From contig CALLXZ010000163.1 in assembly GCA_937875605.1 (NCBI GenBank), forward strand, positions 1 to 7,973: a DNA stretch of 7,973 bases, written 5' to 3'. This DNA comes from an uncultured Moheibacter sp. (GTDB lineage Bacteria > Bacteroidota > Bacteroidia > Flavobacteriales > Weeksellaceae). Positions within the stretch are counted from its first letter, which is position 1, and each line of letters begins with the position of its first letter. Below, piece after piece: positions 6,320-7,973 of the stretch. The notes under the pieces are model-generated. The model did not search any database, had not been told where the DNA came from, and worked only from the letters and a program-made list of their open reading frames with translations. The translations under genes were made by a program, and so were the position numbers.

Positions 6320-7195
6320 TTATTTACTATTATGACTCATTATTTTAATTTGATTTTTATTGATGGCTTCTTTATACAATTCTTTTTGTAAATCGCCGAG
6401 CAAATTTAACTTTCTTTTGTTAAGTATCAGATTTTTTATCGTAGGTTTAACAAATTCATAGGGAGCCTCACTTCCTTTTGGCTTTAAATTAAGAATCCGA
6501 ATCATCGTGACCATGGAATCATTGGCGATTTTTACTCTTCTGCGGTTCAGCAACTGATTTAAATTATCACCTTCATTTAGTTGTGGAAACTGCCCCTGCA
6601 AAACATCAGATGCATACCAAATACTGTCTTTATCATGATAAGGCGTTCCTGATGTCAAAACGATTTTCATCAATTCATCAAAATCTTCATCTTTTCCCGT
6701 ATTAAACAAACGCTCGGCTTGCCCCTCATCACTTTTAAAAACAGTAACCGAACGATACCGCACCACTTCTTTGCTCAATGGAAAACTTTCTTTGTGTTTC
6801 TGAAAATATTCCCTAATATCCTGATCTGAAACCGAATCTTTTATGTTTTTCTCAATTAAATAATTATTATACGAATTAATCAGCAGGTCCTGACGGTATT
6901 CGATCATTTTGTTATCAATTTCTTTCAGGGTAAGTTCATCTATATTAGCCTCTGCTTTATCAACAATAGCTTTTTTCTTTACCCATTCTTCGATGTATGT
7001 ATTGACTAATTTCGCACTGTCCTCTTTGGAAATATCCTGAGGAAGTATCAGACGAATGTCTCTGTCCGTAAGGAAATGTTCTCCGTACTGAACAACGATT
7101 TTTTCATCTTCGGCTTTCTTTTTGGAGAAATCAAATTTTCCTTTGCAGGAAACAAAACCAACAGCTAAAAAAATCCAAATTAACTTCACTTTCAT
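6320..7195 (-). CDS. Periplasmic lipoprotein related to the SurA N-terminal chaperone region
   Basis: The 291-residue product begins with a lipoprotein signal: a hydrophobic stretch ending FVSC, with the lipidated cysteine at residue 17. KGKFDF follows the cysteine and has no cluster of acidic residues, so the surface-export signals described for Bacteroidota lipoproteins are not evident, and an inward-facing position is likelier. The region 33-145 resembles SurA/PpiC N-terminal segments (VVQYGEHFLTDRDIRLILP; a helix pair ending DIREYFQKHKESF). The region after it (about 143-235) aligns in position with a parvulin domain, but the HILV start, the GG turn and the GYHI end are missing, so isomerase activity is unlikely. 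Its place directly before the SurA-like gene suggests a chaperone partner. Start at 7195 is fixed by the signal peptide; the gap to the lyase gene is 40 bases. Confidence 0.85.
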   Translation of the reverse strand: MKVKLIWIFLAVGFVSCKGKFDFSKKKAEDEKIVVQYGEHFLTDRDIRLILPQDISKEDSAKLVNTYIEEWVKKKAIVDKAEANIDELTLKEIDNKMIEYRQDLLINSYNNYLIEKNIKDSVSDQDIREYFQKHKESFPLSKEVVRYRSVTVFKSDEGQAERLFNTGKDEDFDELMKIVLTSGTPYHDKDSIWYASDVLQGQFPQLNEGDNLNQLLNRRRVKIANDSMVTMIRILNLKPKGSEAPYEFVKPTIKNLILNKRKLNLLGDLQKELYKEAINKNQIKIMSHNSK

Positions 7196-7235
7196 TAATC
7201 TTATTTTTTCTTAAAACGAATTTAATTATCTTTCA

Positions 7236-7973
7236 TTATCCCATCACTTTCAAAGCGGAATTATAAGCCGATTCAAAAGCAAATAAATCCAGTCCGTGTT
7301 CTGCTCCTACGCTTTCTGCATACGTGATCAGTTTTTCAGTTGGCGTATTTCCCACCAAATCACTTTTCGCCATCGGACAACCTCCAAATCCTTTTATTGC
7401 ACCATCAAAACGCCTACAACCATTTTTATAAGCCGCATCTACTTTGGGATGCCAATTCATATATTCCGAATGAAAATGTGCTCCGAATTCAATTTCCGGA
7501 TATTTCTCAATCAGGTTTTTAAATAATTCTTCCACATCCCTTGTTTCCGCCACTGAAGTCGTATCCGACAAATTAATCCGACGGATTCCCATATCCGCAA
7601 AACGAGCCGCCCATTCTTTGACCAATTCCACATTCCATTCTTCTTTGTATGGGTTTCCAAATGCCATGGAAAAATAAAGCAATATTTCTTTTCCGGTTCC
7701 TTCCGTCATTTTATAAATATTCAAAATGCTTTGAAAGGCTTCTTCTCGGCTTTTATGTGTGTTATCTTTTTGAAATTGTTCCGAAATGGAAAAAGGAAAT
7801 CCCAGCAAATCCACGTTTTCATGTTTCAGAGCTCGATCTGCTCCTCCTTCACTTGCAATGATGACAGATAATTTGGAGCGATGCGAAATTTCTTTTACAG
7901 CTTCTAACACTTCAGACGAATCCGCCATCTGCGGAATGATTTTGGGCGAAACAAAACTTCCACAATCAATCGT
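7236..7973 (-). CDS. Hydroxymethylglutaryl-CoA lyase, 5' end beyond the right edge
   Basis: HMG-CoA lyase splits HMG-CoA into acetyl-CoA and acetoacetate, the last step of leucine breakdown. The frame stays open to the right edge. The 15 codons before the ATG at 7928 encode TIDCGSFVSPKIIPQ, the conserved SFVSPK..PQM region of the family, so that ATG is internal (Met 16 of 245 visible residues) and the true start lies outside. Visible motifs, in visible numbering: INLSDTTS near 133-140, the metal-binding HxH as HFHS at 166-169, and the catalytic-cysteine signature GFGGCPMA at 195-202. The N-terminal RDG/RDxxQ metal and substrate motif is not in the window. An Asp (DCGSFV) sits where the human enzyme has Glu (E.TSFV). 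The gene runs in the same direction as the chaperone genes; a shared transcript is possible but the functions are unrelated. Confidence 0.93.
   Translation of the reverse strand, partial: TIDCGSFVSPKIIPQMADSSEVLEAVKEISHRSKLSVIIASEGGADRALKHENVDLLGFPFSISEQFQKDNTHKSREEAFQSILNIYKMTEGTGKEILLYFSMAFGNPYKEEWNVELVKEWAARFADMGIRRINLSDTTSVAETRDVEELFKNLIEKYPEIEFGAHFHSEYMNWHPKVDAAYKNGCRRFDGAIKGFGGCPMAKSDLVGNTPTEKLITYAESVGAEHGLDLFAFESAYNSALKVMG

Overview
The window reads as a chromosomal piece of a Bacteroidota bacterium, most likely in or near the Flavobacteriia. Four things point there: TAnnTTTG-type -7 promoter boxes, start codons without Shine-Dalgarno sequences, a type IX secretion C-terminal sorting tail, and the order rpmB - rpmG - DUF4295 - ftsY, which is typical of that phylum. 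There is no sign of a mobile element, phage, CRISPR array or tRNA.

Layout. (1) Positions 1-1334, minus: the N-terminal 444 residues of a secreted, probably beta-propeller protein that runs off the left edge. (2) Positions 1335-1580: a divergent AT-rich spacer with the rpmB promoter. (3) Positions 1581-2170, plus: a tight operon for ribosomal proteins bL28 and bL33 and a 49-residue DUF4295 protein, closed by a strong terminator at 2216-2243. (4) Positions 2284-3237, plus: ftsY, the SRP receptor GTPase, with its own -7 box and a forced GTG start. (5) Positions 3238-3595: a 358-bp convergent spacer with several hairpins, including a minus-strand terminator that may end a small RNA. (6) Positions 3596-4669, minus: a secreted protein of three repeated modules plus a T9SS sorting domain. 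(7) Positions 4670-4890: a spacer with a terminator serving the genes to its right. (8) Positions 4891-7973, minus: an HMG-CoA lyase (cut by the right edge), a SurA-N-like periplasmic lipoprotein and a two-parvulin SurA-type peptidyl-prolyl isomerase, all in one direction with short gaps.

Biological reading. The plus-strand half serves ribosome assembly and co-translational targeting of membrane proteins. The minus-strand half is envelope biology: SurA-like chaperones escort outer-membrane proteins, and two exported proteins are probable clients of the Sec and T9SS pathways. The window is largely ordinary. The observations most worth a second look are the possible small RNA at 3349-3502, the three-module T9SS protein, the easily missed 49-residue ribosomal-operon gene, and the terminator/promoter overlap before ftsY.
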